In this document: in pieces, positions 53,863 to 62,417 of the stretch
How positions within the stretch are numbered: position 1 is the stretch's first letter
How the letters are laid out: each line of letters starts with the position of its first letter
Origin: Bacteroidales bacterium
Lineage (GTDB): Bacteria > Bacteroidota > Bacteroidia > Bacteroidales > UBA932
Length of the DNA: 64,000 nt
Assembly: GCA_028724885.1 (NCBI GenBank)
Contig: JAQYTJ010000018.1
Coordinates: 1 to 64,000, forward strand
Direction: 5' to 3'
Program-made: the position numbers and the translations under genes
Notes under the pieces: model-generated
The model's input: only the letters and a program-made list of their open reading frames with translations
Told to the model about the DNA's origin: nothing
Databases searched by the model: none

Positions 53863-54705
53863 TTATATTCTTATTTTTTCCTTAGCCTCGGCTTCTTCTA
53901 TCTTGTATTGCCCAAGCCTCCTCAAAGCCTCATCGAAATCGACGTCATACCCATTGAATTCAGGCCCGTCCACGCAAGCGAACCGCGTATTCCCGGCGAC
54001 CGAAACCCTGCAGGCACCGCACATTCCGGTGCCATCGACCATTAATGTATTGAGGCTCACGTCAATAGGTATGCCTAACTTCTTGCAGGTCACAGTCGCG
54101 AACTTCATCATTATCATAGGCCCGATGGCGACGGCCTTGGTGTATTCATGACCCTCTGCTACAAGCTTTTCCAGCATGGCAGTGCCAACGCCCTTGAACC
54201 CTGCTGAGCCATCGTCTGTGCAGAGATAAAGGTTATCGCAAGCTGCAGCAATTCTATCTGTGAATATGAATAAGTCTTTGCTTCTTGCGCCGATGATTAC
54301 ATCCACGGCGATGCCCCTCTCGTGCAGCCATTTCGCCTGAGGATAGACAGGGGCCGTTCCAACTCCGCCTGCAATGAATATGTAGCGCCGCCCTCGCAGC
54401 TCTTCATCGCTCTTGCTTACGAATTCGGATGGATTCCCGAGAGGCCCGACCACATCGGCGAAATCGTCACCTGCCTCTTTTGCGACCAGCGCCGTTGAGG
54501 ACGCGCCTATTTCCTGAGTCACAATCGTAACGGTGCCGTTATCTCTGTCGTAGTCGCTGATAGTTAGCGGAATGCGTTCGCCTTTCTCGTTCACTCGCAC
54601 AATCAGGAACTGTCCCGGCTTGGCAGCGGCAGCTATACGAGGCGCTGACACATCCATCTCGCAGACGTTATGCGTCAGCATTTTTTTCGTTAAAATCTTA
54701 AACAT
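53863..54705 (-). CDS. Sulfide/dihydroorotate-dehydrogenase-like FAD/NAD-binding subunit (NfnA/SudA-like)
   Basis: 280-residue ferredoxin-NADP-reductase-type protein. FAD-binding region RIPLTISDYDRDNGTVTIV, NAD-binding FIAGGVGTAPVYPQAKWLHERG (about residue 108) and a C-terminal 2Fe-2S cluster with cysteines in GMCGACRVS and RFACVDGPEF. Length fits NfnA. It would oxidise NADH or bind it while its partner handles NADP(H) and Fe-S transfer. Confidence 0.87.
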   Translation of the reverse strand: MFKILTKKMLTHNVCEMDVSAPRIAAAAKPGQFLIVRVNEKGERIPLTISDYDRDNGTVTIVTQEIGASSTALVAKEAGDDFADVVGPLGNPSEFVSKSDEELRGRRYIFIAGGVGTAPVYPQAKWLHERGIAVDVIIGARSKDLFIFTDRIAAACDNLYLCTDDGSAGFKGVGTAMLEKLVAEGHEYTKAVAIGPMIMMKFATVTCKKLGIPIDVSLNTLMVDGTGMCGACRVSVAGNTRFACVDGPEFNGYDVDFDEALRRLGQYKIEEAEAKEKIRI

Positions 54706-54729
54706 CCTAGATGCGTGTTATTATTGAAA

Positions 54730-54737
54730 CAAATGTA
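54730..54737 (-). promoter_or_regulatory. -7 promoter box of the NfnAB-like operon
   Basis: Minus-strand TACATTTG matches TAnnTTTG and ends 25 bases before the ATG at 54705. Confidence 0.55.
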
Positions 54738-54795
54738 GGAATATTTTGCCGAAATAGCTATTCCTAATGAGAAGGCATAAAGGGCGTAGGAATAT

Positions 54796-55173
54796 TTACT
54801 CCAAATTCATCGAATTCTTGGAAATAAACCTCTGCAGTTCATCTGGAACCTGAATATTATCGCAATGCACCTTATCCAGCAGTGCTGTGCCTTTCTTGCT
54901 GAGGCTGAATGTCATGCTGCGCCCGTCCAGTTTGGAGGCTTTGCGTAGAATGAGACCTGATTTCTCCATTGAGGCGATTACTTTTGATGCGTTGGAGCAT
55001 GTAAGCCCCAGCTCTGCCGAAATGCGTCCAGCCGCAAGATGTTTTTTCTCAGACAGAAGACAGAGCAGCATTGCCTCATTGATATTAAGGCCGAGGAGCT
55101 TCTCGAGTTCTGACTCGAAAGCTCCTATAGCCCTGTATATTCTTCGAATCTCACAAATGCAATGAGTGTCCAT
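54796..55173 (-). CDS. MarR-family transcription regulator
   Basis: 125 residues with a winged helix-turn-helix: EAMLLCLLSEKKHLAAGRIS then LGLTCSNASKVIASMEKSGLI (recognition helix, about residues 55-66) and the wing RKASKLDGRSMTFSLSKKG (Asp-Gly-Arg typical of MarR). An N-terminal CICEIRRIYRAIG has two cysteines which could respond to oxidation. It is downstream of and apparently co-transcribed with the thioredoxin-like gene (four bases apart), and two matching palindromes lie in that operon's promoter. Confidence 0.85.
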   Translation of the reverse strand: MDTHCICEIRRIYRAIGAFESELEKLLGLNINEAMLLCLLSEKKHLAAGRISAELGLTCSNASKVIASMEKSGLILRKASKLDGRSMTFSLSKKGTALLDKVHCDNIQVPDELQRFISKNSMNLE

Positions 55174-55177
55174 TGCG

Positions 55178-55675
55178 TCATTTAATCATCTTGCTCACAA
55201 CATCGTTCAGCTGAGCGTAACTCATCGCACCAACCTGAATGGATGGATCCCCATTCATAGGGATGAAGAGAATTGTAGGAATAGAACGTATTCCGAACAG
55301 ACCTGCTAGCTCTGGCTCTTTGTCGACATCCACCTTGTAAACGTCCAGCTTGCCGGCATAAGTCTCGGCGAGCTTCTCTATGTTAGGTGCTGTGGCCTTG
55401 CATGGGCCGCACCAAGTGGCATAGAAATCTATCACGGCCGGCTTGTCTCCGGCGAACACCCACTCATTCGGATGCTTATCGTAGTCCATTACTTTCTGCT
55501 TGAAATCAGCTACATTCAATTCTTGAACTTTCATTTTCTTTGTCTCCTTTTTATCGTCCTGAGCCGTCTGGGCCTGCTGGTCATTATCGGACTGTTTCTG
55601 CTGATTGTTTGCAGAGGCGTTGCATCCGGCGATCATCAGAGCTGCGGCGGACAAGATTAATAATTTTGTTCTCAT
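55178..55675 (-). CDS. Thioredoxin-family lipoprotein
   Basis: 165 residues with a lipoprotein signal (AAALMIAGC), a low-complexity Gln/Asn/Asp/Lys linker (about residues 20-50) and a thioredoxin domain: VIDFYATWCGPCKATAPNIEKL has the active-site WCGPC (about residue 92), and SIPTILFIP the cis-proline segment. As a lipoprotein it would act outside the inner membrane rather than in the cytoplasm. First gene of an operon with marR. Confidence 0.9.
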   Translation of the reverse strand: MRTKLLILSAAALMIAGCNASANNQQKQSDNDQQAQTAQDDKKETKKMKVQELNVADFKQKVMDYDKHPNEWVFAGDKPAVIDFYATWCGPCKATAPNIEKLAETYAGKLDVYKVDVDKEPELAGLFGIRSIPTILFIPMNGDPSIQVGAMSYAQLNDVVSKMIK

Positions 55676-55699
55676 ATTATATTAAGCTTAATTTTTTTA

Positions 55700-55766
55700 T
55701 TTTCCATTGGAAAACTTTGCAAATATACGCAATAAAAATTAACTACAAAATTTTCCGATGGAAAAT
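55700..55766 (-). promoter_or_regulatory. Promoter of thioredoxin-marR operon with two matched operator candidates
   Basis: Two palindromes of the same form, TTTTCC-N3-GGAAAA, lie at 55700-55714 and 55751-55765, 51 bases centre to centre. Between them on the minus strand is a -7 box TATATTTG (55720-55727) with a TTG -33 element 21 bases upstream (55746-55748). One palindrome falls near the expected transcription start, the other just upstream of -33. Both sites would lie on about the same face of the DNA. Confidence 0.75.
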
Positions 55767-55768
55767 AT

Positions 55769-58291
55769 TTAAATATGTCTTTTCCCAGTTCCCCGGACGG
55801 CTGGTGCTTCCAGCGGGTTGTCCGGCCATGAGTGCTTGGGATAGCGACGACGGAGTTCCTTCCTGACCTCGAAGTAGGCTCCTTCCCAAAAGCTTCTAAG
55901 GTCGGAAGTCAGCTGGACTGGCTTGAAGCCTGGGGAAAGGAGCTCCATCAGGACTAGGCGCTTCCCGTCATCGACCTTTGGCGTGTCGGTCATGCCAAAA
56001 CACTCCTGTAGCCTCACGCGCAAGACGGGTGCCTCAGCGCCGAGGCGATATTCCACCCTGATGCGGCTTCCTGTCGGCACCTGAATATGCGAGGGTGCGA
56101 GACGGTCAACTTCTTTCTGCTGTTCGTAGTCTAGAAGGCTCCACATGACTTCGCAAAGGTTGATTTTTCTGAGTTCCGCCCTGGAGGTTGCTTTGCCTAT
56201 GAATAGCGGCATCCACTGCGGAGCCCTCTGAAGAAATGTCTCGGTGGAAAGGTCTGGAAGCATGAGTTCAGGATGCCATGAGGCTACTGCAGCTATGCGG
56301 CGCTGAAGGTTCCCGACTTCAGAGGAGAAATCCAGCATTCCTGTTCCTTCCTTGACAGCGGCCTCGCAGATAACTTTTACGACCTTGTCCCTAATTTCCT
56401 CGTTTATGGGTCTTGAATCCAGGAGCAGGTGCCCGACTCTCCATTCCCTTCGCGCTACGGCTGTCCCGATTTTGGAATCCCATGAGATGTTTTCGACCTC
56501 CCGAAAGCGAGGAATGACATCCTTGGGGTCCAGCCTTGAGGCAAGGAATATCCTGCCGTCAGCACCTGCCTTGATGTTCACGCTGGCTACAGCCAGAAAG
56601 TCCTCCCTGGCAAGAGGGTCGCTGATATCCAGGCTGGCGATGTCTCCGGAAGCAAGCAGGAAACGACCGTGTCCTTCAGGAAGAGACTTGCCGATCCTTT
56701 CCGGATATGCAGCGGAAATCAAGTCCCCGGTTTCGAACGGATCCGGAATCCCATTGTCTAGAGGCGTTTTGATAATCCTGCGGTATTGTTCGGCGATCAT
56801 TTCTATGCGATGCCACATCCTGCCAGAACGAGAGGAGCGGAGAGACAGGAGTCGGTCGTAGATGTCTGCGGTGTCTGCTGTCGCTGCAAGAGGGTCTTTT
56901 CCCTCAAGCAAGGCAGCAATGTCGGTGGCAAGGGCTTTCTTTTCTGGGGTCGAGGCTGCAAGAAGAATTTGGGCAATTCTTGGATGGCAGGGAAGCGCGG
57001 CCATTGCTCTGCCGTGAGCGGTAATGCTTGCCCGCCCGTTCATGTTTTCCGCTGCGCCGAGGGAATATAGAAGTTCCATTGCCTGCTGCAGGTGATATTC
57101 CGGAGGTGGGGTAAGCCACGGGAGTGCTTCAGGGGAGGATTCGCCCCATGCGAGGGTGTCGAGTGCCATCGCGCTCAAGTCCGCATCTATGATTTCAGGG
57201 ATGCGGCTCGCTGCCATATTCCTTTCCGTGGCAGCCGACCAGAGCCTGTAGCATATTCCTGGAGCTACGCGCCCGGCTCGCCCTGTGCGTTGAGCCGCCA
57301 TGTCCATGCTGATCCGTAAGGTCTCCAGGCGGCTGAGCGAGGTCTGCGGATTGAAGACCAGCTTCCGGTAGAGCCCGGAATCCACCACGACCCTCACTCC
57401 TTCTATTGTAAGAGATGTCTCTGCTATCGGAGTTGCAAGGACGACTTTTCTCTTTCCGGGAGTGCTGGGAGCGATTGCCAGCCGCTGCTCCGCAGGAGGA
57501 AGGTATCCGAAAAGCGGACAGACGGAAGTGCTCCCAAGAGCGTCACCCAGAAGTTCCTGGCATTTCCGGATCTCTCCCTCTCCAGGGAGGAAGGCAAGGA
57601 TGTCCCCTTCCTGTTCTTGGTGAGCCTTTCGGACTATGTGTGCGACGGCATCGGTGCAGTTCTCCGCGGTTGCCTCACAGCCGGGATGTAAAATTTCGAC
57701 GGGAAACATGCGGCCCTCGCTTGATATTGATGGTGCGTCCAGCGCCTTGCATATTCCTTCGGAATCGATGGTCGCCGACATTATGAGGATCAGTAGGTCT
57801 GGGCGGATGAGTCTCTGCGATTCTCTGACTAAGGCAAGAGCTAGGTCGCTCGTGAGGCTGCGCTCGTGGAACTCATCGAAGATTACGACGCTGATGCCTT
57901 CAAGGGTGGGGTCCGAGACTAGGATTCTGGTCATCACGCCTTCGGTAACCACTTCCACTCGCGTGCGCTGCGAAACTTTCCTCTCGAAACGCATGCTGTA
58001 CCCGACGGTCTCTCCAACAGGTTCTCCCATAAGCGATGCCATCCTTTCTGCGACTTGGCGGGCAGCAAGGCGCCTAGGCTCAAGCATCAGGATTTTTCCG
58101 TTGCTTATTGAGGAAAGCACTGTAAGGGGCAGCACGGTGGATTTTCCCGCTCCTGGAGGAGCGGTCACCACAAGTCGCCCATGTTCCGCAAGCATCGCAT
58201 TGACTTGGGATGCGATGCCGCTCACGGGCAGGCCTGAGATAAGCTCGTTCATCATGAAACTTTTGGCAGACATCCTCGCTAAGGTAGGCAT
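55769..58291 (-). CDS. hrpB: ATP-dependent RNA helicase HrpB
   Basis: 840 residues from ATG 58291; the frame also opens 19 codons earlier (58348), but a -7-like box (TAAATTTA, minus strand) lies between. DEAH/RHA-type helicase: VTAPPGAGKSTVLPL (Walker A), IFDEFHERSLTSDLAL (DEFH in place of DEAH), MSATIDSEG, QRTGRAGRVAPG (motif VI) and the HrpB C-terminal domain (PVLRVRLQECFGMTDTP). Length equals the family norm (about 810-850). Cellular role of HrpB is not well established. Confidence 0.94.
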   Translation of the reverse strand: MPTLARMSAKSFMMNELISGLPVSGIASQVNAMLAEHGRLVVTAPPGAGKSTVLPLTVLSSISNGKILMLEPRRLAARQVAERMASLMGEPVGETVGYSMRFERKVSQRTRVEVVTEGVMTRILVSDPTLEGISVVIFDEFHERSLTSDLALALVRESQRLIRPDLLILIMSATIDSEGICKALDAPSISSEGRMFPVEILHPGCEATAENCTDAVAHIVRKAHQEQEGDILAFLPGEGEIRKCQELLGDALGSTSVCPLFGYLPPAEQRLAIAPSTPGKRKVVLATPIAETSLTIEGVRVVVDSGLYRKLVFNPQTSLSRLETLRISMDMAAQRTGRAGRVAPGICYRLWSAATERNMAASRIPEIIDADLSAMALDTLAWGESSPEALPWLTPPPEYHLQQAMELLYSLGAAENMNGRASITAHGRAMAALPCHPRIAQILLAASTPEKKALATDIAALLEGKDPLAATADTADIYDRLLSLRSSRSGRMWHRIEMIAEQYRRIIKTPLDNGIPDPFETGDLISAAYPERIGKSLPEGHGRFLLASGDIASLDISDPLAREDFLAVASVNIKAGADGRIFLASRLDPKDVIPRFREVENISWDSKIGTAVARREWRVGHLLLDSRPINEEIRDKVVKVICEAAVKEGTGMLDFSSEVGNLQRRIAAVASWHPELMLPDLSTETFLQRAPQWMPLFIGKATSRAELRKINLCEVMWSLLDYEQQKEVDRLAPSHIQVPTGSRIRVEYRLGAEAPVLRVRLQECFGMTDTPKVDDGKRLVLMELLSPGFKPVQLTSDLRSFWEGAYFEVRKELRRRYPKHSWPDNPLEAPAVRGTGKRHI

Positions 58292-58406
58292 ATTCTCACA
58301 ATTATTGACTAAATTTACCTCTCGTATACCTTTAGTCACTGTATTCAAATACTTATTGCGTTGAGGATATGGATGATGTGGCCGCTATGGCAAAAAATTA
58401 TGGTCT

Positions 58407-58901
58407 ATGAAGGATTTCGCAGCAATAGATTTTGAGACGGCAAATGAATGTCGTTGCAGCGTGTGCAGCGTTGGAGTAGTAATCGTGCGCAATGGCGAGA
58501 TTGTGGCTTCATTCTATAGTCTGATTCATCCAGAGCCAGAGTACTATCAATGGTTCTGCCAGCAGGTTCACGGGTTAAGCGAAGAGGACACAGAAAATGC
58601 ACCGGTATTCCCTGAAGTATGGCGTCAGATAGAACCTAAAATAGAAGGACTGCCACTTGTGGCACACAACAGCCCGTTCGATGAAGGTTGCCTTAAAGAA
58701 GTCTTCAAAGTGTATCATATGGATTACCCCGACTATGAATTCTACGATACCCTCGCTGCATCTCGTAAGCACTTCGGGAATGATTTACCCAATCACCAGC
58801 TCCAGACGGTTGCTGCTGTTTGCGGATATAAGCTAGATAACCATCACCACGCGCTTGCTGATGCCGAGGCCTGTGCGCATATCGCAATGAGTATTCTTTG
58901 A
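58407..58901 (+). CDS. DnaQ-like 3'-5' exonuclease
   Basis: 164-residue DEDDh exonuclease: AAIDFETANECRCSVCSVG (Exo I, Asp and Glu), AHNSPFDEGCLKEVF (Exo II Asp), and HHALADAEACAHIAMSI (Exo III His and Asp). It is the size of the isolated domain, so it is a stand-alone exonuclease like those linked to DNA polymerase III epsilon or RNase T. Alone on its strand, divergent from hrpB. Confidence 0.9.
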   Translation: MKDFAAIDFETANECRCSVCSVGVVIVRNGEIVASFYSLIHPEPEYYQWFCQQVHGLSEEDTENAPVFPEVWRQIEPKIEGLPLVAHNSPFDEGCLKEVFKVYHMDYPDYEFYDTLAASRKHFGNDLPNHQLQTVAAVCGYKLDNHHHALADAEACAHIAMSIL

Positions 58902-58902
58902 C

Positions 58903-58940
58903 ATACTCCCAGCCTTAAGGCGGAGGCTCTCTCGCTCACA
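58903..58940. other. Hairpin resembling an IS200/IS605-type element end
   Basis: Just after the exonuclease stop the sequence TTGACATACTCCCAGCC is followed by TTAAGGCGGAGGCT, an imperfect AGCC/GGCT stem. This spacing resembles the ends of IS200/IS605-type elements, but no TnpA or TnpB gene is close by. Confidence 0.25.
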
Positions 58941-58980
58941 TTATCGTATAAGATAAAATTAAAAGGACTCAGGACACGTG

Positions 58981-59541
58981 TCACTGACCAGCCTTGGCAT
59001 ATTTCCATGCCATCCTAGTATAGTCTTCTCCGAAGAATGTCATCCGGTCTTCAGCCACAAAGTCCATGCTGCCGTAATATGCGAGCAAAGCAGGTGAGGC
59101 CGACTTTGCAATCAGCGTGATTCGTCTGAATCCTAGAGCGCAGCCTTTTGCGATTCCGTCTTTCATCAGCAGCCGGGCTATGCCGTGCCGTCTGCATTCA
59201 GGTTTTACAGCGAGCGAATCCAGGTAATATTCTCCCGGAAATGTTTCGCTCTCGAATTTCTGACGCACCATTTTATCCACAACGTTGCCCAAGAAGCGTT
59301 TCAAAGTTCTGTCGCGAAGCCGCTCGTATACTTCTCCTGGGTACGAAATCAGGCAGCCGGCAATCGTGCCATCTTCCGTGACAGCAATGCGTGCGTGTTT
59401 CCATGAATATAAGGAATCTTCTGCCTGGCACATAGGCAGCGCACGGTCCAGGTCGCCCAACTCAGTTCCAAGGGCCGTCATCAACGTCCAGGCGATGAAT
59501 TCTGCGTCCGAGGGCACCGCATTTCTGATAATTGCCTCCAT
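58981..59541 (-). CDS. GNAT-family N-acetyltransferase
   Basis: 186 residues: IRNAVPSDAEFIAWTL at the N-terminus, acetyl-CoA loop VKPECRRHGIARLLMKDGI (RxxGxA, about residues 112-130) and LAYYGSMDFVAED at the C-terminus. Substrate unknown. A -7 box lies only a few bases before the ATG, so the mRNA may lack a leader. Confidence 0.85.
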   Translation of the reverse strand: MEAIIRNAVPSDAEFIAWTLMTALGTELGDLDRALPMCQAEDSLYSWKHARIAVTEDGTIAGCLISYPGEVYERLRDRTLKRFLGNVVDKMVRQKFESETFPGEYYLDSLAVKPECRRHGIARLLMKDGIAKGCALGFRRITLIAKSASPALLAYYGSMDFVAEDRMTFFGEDYTRMAWKYAKAGQ

Positions 59542-59545
59542 ACTA

Positions 59546-59553
59546 CAAAGATA
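59546..59553 (-). promoter_or_regulatory. -7 box immediately before the GNAT start
   Basis: Minus-strand TATCTTTG, an exact match, ends five bases before the ATG at 59541. If transcription starts about six bases after the box, the first base of the mRNA is at the start codon. Confidence 0.5.
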
Positions 59554-59662
59554 ATCACATTACGGACCAAGTCCAAAAACCTGTGATTGAGAAAATAATT
59601 GTGAATATGCACCAGCCCTTTCTAGGCTCGCCAGAAGTTGGATGGTGTCGGCAATCTTTAGA

Positions 59663-60694
59663 TTATGGCTTGAGGGGATTGCGGTCGGATTTGAACCATT
59701 CTATGAAGCGGCCTATGCCTTCGTGGAGTGTCACGGATGGCTTGTAGCCAAGGTCATGCTCGAGTGCAGAGGTATCTGCATAGGTCTGAGGCACGTCTCC
59801 GGGCTGCATTGGCAGGAATATTTTTTCGGCAGGCTTGCCCAGCGCAGATTCAATCTCGCTGATGAAATCCATGAGCCTGACCGGATTAGAGCAGCCGATA
59901 TTATATGCCTTGAAAAAACCGGCTCCATTTGGCACCGCCTTGCTTGGCTCGTAATCAATTGCTTTTATTGTGCCGCTGACTATGTCGGAGATGTAGGTGA
60001 AGTCCCTCATCATGTTTCCGTTGTTGAATACCTTGATTGGTTCTCCATTGCTGATTGCCGTGGCGAACAGCATAGGCGACATGTCCGGCCTGCCCCAAGG
60101 ACCGTACACGGTGAAATAGCGCAGCCCTATTGCTGAAAAACCATAAAGATGGGCGTAGGAATATGCCAGCAGCTCATTCGATTTCTTGGTGGCAGCGTAA
60201 AGGCTGACGGGGGAGTCGGTCTTGAAGTCTTCCCTGAACGGAACTTCTTTCTGGTCGCCATAAATCGAACTTGAAGAAGCGAAAACCAGATGTCCGACTT
60301 TAAAATTCCTGCACGCCTCCAGAATATTGAAGAAGCCCTCTATGTTGCTTTTAATATAAGAAAATGGGTTTGTGATGGAATATCTTACGCCTGCCTGAGC
60401 CGCCAGGTTCATGACCTTGTCGAAACCTTCCTCCTTGAAAAGTGAATAGATGCCCTCTTTGTCGCAGAGATCTATCTTTACGAAACGCAAGTTAGCGTAT
60501 TCATCGCTCTTTACAATGTCCCTTTCGATGAAAGGTTTGCGCAGCCCATTGGCTTCCAGCCTCCTATATTTCAGCGCCACGTCGTAATATTCATTTATGT
60601 TGTCCAGACCAACGACCTCGTCGCCCCTTTCAGCGAGAGTCCTACATAATGCGGAACCAATGAAGCCAGCGGCTCCAGTAACCAGAATTTTCAT
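59663..60694 (-). CDS. NAD-dependent sugar epimerase, UDP-glucuronate 4-epimerase-like
   Basis: 343-residue extended short-chain dehydrogenase. NAD-binding LVTGAAGFIGSALCRTLAERG, substrate/active-site YAATKKSNELLAYSYAHL (YxxxK), GLRYFTVYGPWGRPDMSP (typical of UDP-glucuronate 4-epimerase) and the early DNINEYYDVALKYRRL. It probably interconverts UDP-glucuronate and UDP-galacturonate. Its own promoter box is found at 60717. Confidence 0.85.
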   Translation of the reverse strand: MKILVTGAAGFIGSALCRTLAERGDEVVGLDNINEYYDVALKYRRLEANGLRKPFIERDIVKSDEYANLRFVKIDLCDKEGIYSLFKEEGFDKVMNLAAQAGVRYSITNPFSYIKSNIEGFFNILEACRNFKVGHLVFASSSSIYGDQKEVPFREDFKTDSPVSLYAATKKSNELLAYSYAHLYGFSAIGLRYFTVYGPWGRPDMSPMLFATAISNGEPIKVFNNGNMMRDFTYISDIVSGTIKAIDYEPSKAVPNGAGFFKAYNIGCSNPVRLMDFISEIESALGKPAEKIFLPMQPGDVPQTYADTSALEHDLGYKPSVTLHEGIGRFIEWFKSDRNPLKP

Positions 60695-60716
60695 ATTCGT
60701 AAAAATATTAGCAAGG

Positions 60717-60724
60717 CAAAGTTA
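60717..60724 (-). promoter_or_regulatory. -7 promoter box of the epimerase gene
   Basis: Minus-strand TAACTTTG matches TAnnTTTG and ends 23 bases before the ATG at 60694. It lies in the 34-base gap after the upstream glycosyltransferase, so the epimerase can be transcribed on its own. Confidence 0.6.
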
Positions 60725-60728
60725 GTCT

Positions 60729-62417
60729 TTATGAGGGATTTTCGGAAGCGGGAGGGGCATCATTCTGCTCATTTCCGAAGAAAACCAAGGCATATGGGCC
60801 GTGCCAGTCAATTAGGCTCCCATTCTGCTCGCACCATCCTAGAAAGCCCTTCCGGAGCATCTTGTCCGAAACTATCAGAGTAACAGGTTTCTGCAATGTC
60901 CCATTCGCCAAGTCGTTCTTGAAAGCGGTCGTGTCCTTGGCGTAGTCCTTTGAAATCTCCCTGTGGATGTAAACGTCGATGTTCTCCGGCCTCCTGACAT
61001 TTATGACAGCCACATTCGTCCCCTCTGGAATGGCCTTGCAGAAATTCCCGTAGCCTATGATGTCATTGATCTGACTCATCTGGAAGGATGCTGAATAGAC
61101 TGTCAGCAACCACCCTAGGGCCAGCCAGATTATGCTTTTCTGCCATTGCCGCTTCCAGAACAGCATAATGAGCGACATAGCGCCGCCTATCAGCATCATG
61201 GCTAGAGCCGCAGTCGTGAAATTGCTTTGAAGGAAAGGATAGCCGCTCAGAATCTTATGCAGGGCAGGGATGGAGCCAGTCCTAAAGACTATTATCAGAG
61301 CGACTGCAGTAAGGCAGATGAGTCCTGCCGTGATTGCCAGCAGAATATTCATCCATTTCCGCCACCCAATGCGCTTAACGGTGAGGTAGAAACAGTAAAT
61401 GGCGAATGGCACTAGAGGCGTCAAGTAGAGGATGTGCTTTGAGCTAATGATGCAGAGCATCAGAAAAGTGCCCCAAAGGCTTATAAGGAATATTTTTTCG
61501 TCGTCCGACTTCTCTCCCGTTTCCATCTTTCGAGGGCTCAGAAGACCCGATAAAAGCACTGGAAAGACCAGAATGCTATAAGGAAATATAGTCAGCCATA
61601 TATTCTTAAGATAGTAATATGTTGGCTCATTATGGTGGAAAGAGTTCACAGCCCTGCCAAAAGTCTGGTGCACCGTGAGTTCGTAAAGATATTCCTTTCC
61701 TCCTGGCTCGACTGCCACCCCAAGGAACCAGAGAGCACAGAGACTTGCTATAACGCCTAATGTCTTAATCCCCAAATATCTCCCCAGTTTCTTCGCCTCT
61801 TTTTTCATGAACAGGAACGCCAGAATCACCAGAATTGGCATCAGTAGGCCGACAGGACCCTTGGTGAAAATGGCTAGGAATATCCAAAGCGGCAGCAGCC
61901 AGCTCTGAAGCTTAGAGTTACCCCGTCCTGAATACATTAGATGAAATGAATATAGCGCCAGCACTATGAACATGGTCATCATCATGTCCATCCTGAAATA
62001 GAAGCTGAGGGTGAGGAAAAGACCAGAAGAGCATAGCATCAGCGCCATTGCGGCTCTGTCCAAAGCATTTTTCTTGTCATCTGCGAATATCCACTTGTCT
62101 AGCACGGCGGCGGTGATGAATGCAGGAATCAGCCCTAACATGCTAAGCAAAAATATGTTGTGGCCACCGGCAAGTTTTTTCAGCAATATGATTAGCCAGA
62201 TGTAAAGCGGAGGCTTGTCTGCGTAAGGCTCGCCATGATTCATCAATATGAATATATGGTCGTTCTCTATCGTCTCGTCTGCAATGCTAAGGTAACGCAG
62301 CTCGTTCATTGGAGTGAAATCCCTCTGCGTCAAGATAGGCATGAGACATATTATCACTGTGAGGAAGACAAAGGGAAGGGGATGTCTTCTCAAGATGCTG
62401 TCATTGCTTTTCGGCAT
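60729..62417 (-). CDS. Glycosyltransferase family 39 (ArnT-like) membrane protein
   Basis: 562 residues with about 10-12 membrane segments. PMT/ArnT landmarks: FTPMNELRYLSIADETIENDH (acidic loop) and GEPYADKPPLYIWLIILLKKL (DKPPLYIW). These enzymes move a sugar from an undecaprenyl-phosphate carrier to a lipid or protein acceptor at the periplasmic face. The neighbouring GT2 gene would make the carrier-linked sugar. Lipid A is a likely acceptor, inferred from the LAB_N neighbour. Overlaps the LAB_N gene by 17 bases. Confidence 0.85.
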   Translation of the reverse strand: MPKSNDSILRRHPLPFVFLTVIICLMPILTQRDFTPMNELRYLSIADETIENDHIFILMNHGEPYADKPPLYIWLIILLKKLAGGHNIFLLSMLGLIPAFITAAVLDKWIFADDKKNALDRAAMALMLCSSGLFLTLSFYFRMDMMMTMFIVLALYSFHLMYSGRGNSKLQSWLLPLWIFLAIFTKGPVGLLMPILVILAFLFMKKEAKKLGRYLGIKTLGVIASLCALWFLGVAVEPGGKEYLYELTVHQTFGRAVNSFHHNEPTYYYLKNIWLTIFPYSILVFPVLLSGLLSPRKMETGEKSDDEKIFLISLWGTFLMLCIISSKHILYLTPLVPFAIYCFYLTVKRIGWRKWMNILLAITAGLICLTAVALIIVFRTGSIPALHKILSGYPFLQSNFTTAALAMMLIGGAMSLIMLFWKRQWQKSIIWLALGWLLTVYSASFQMSQINDIIGYGNFCKAIPEGTNVAVINVRRPENIDVYIHREISKDYAKDTTAFKNDLANGTLQKPVTLIVSDKMLRKGFLGWCEQNGSLIDWHGPYALVFFGNEQNDAPPASENPS

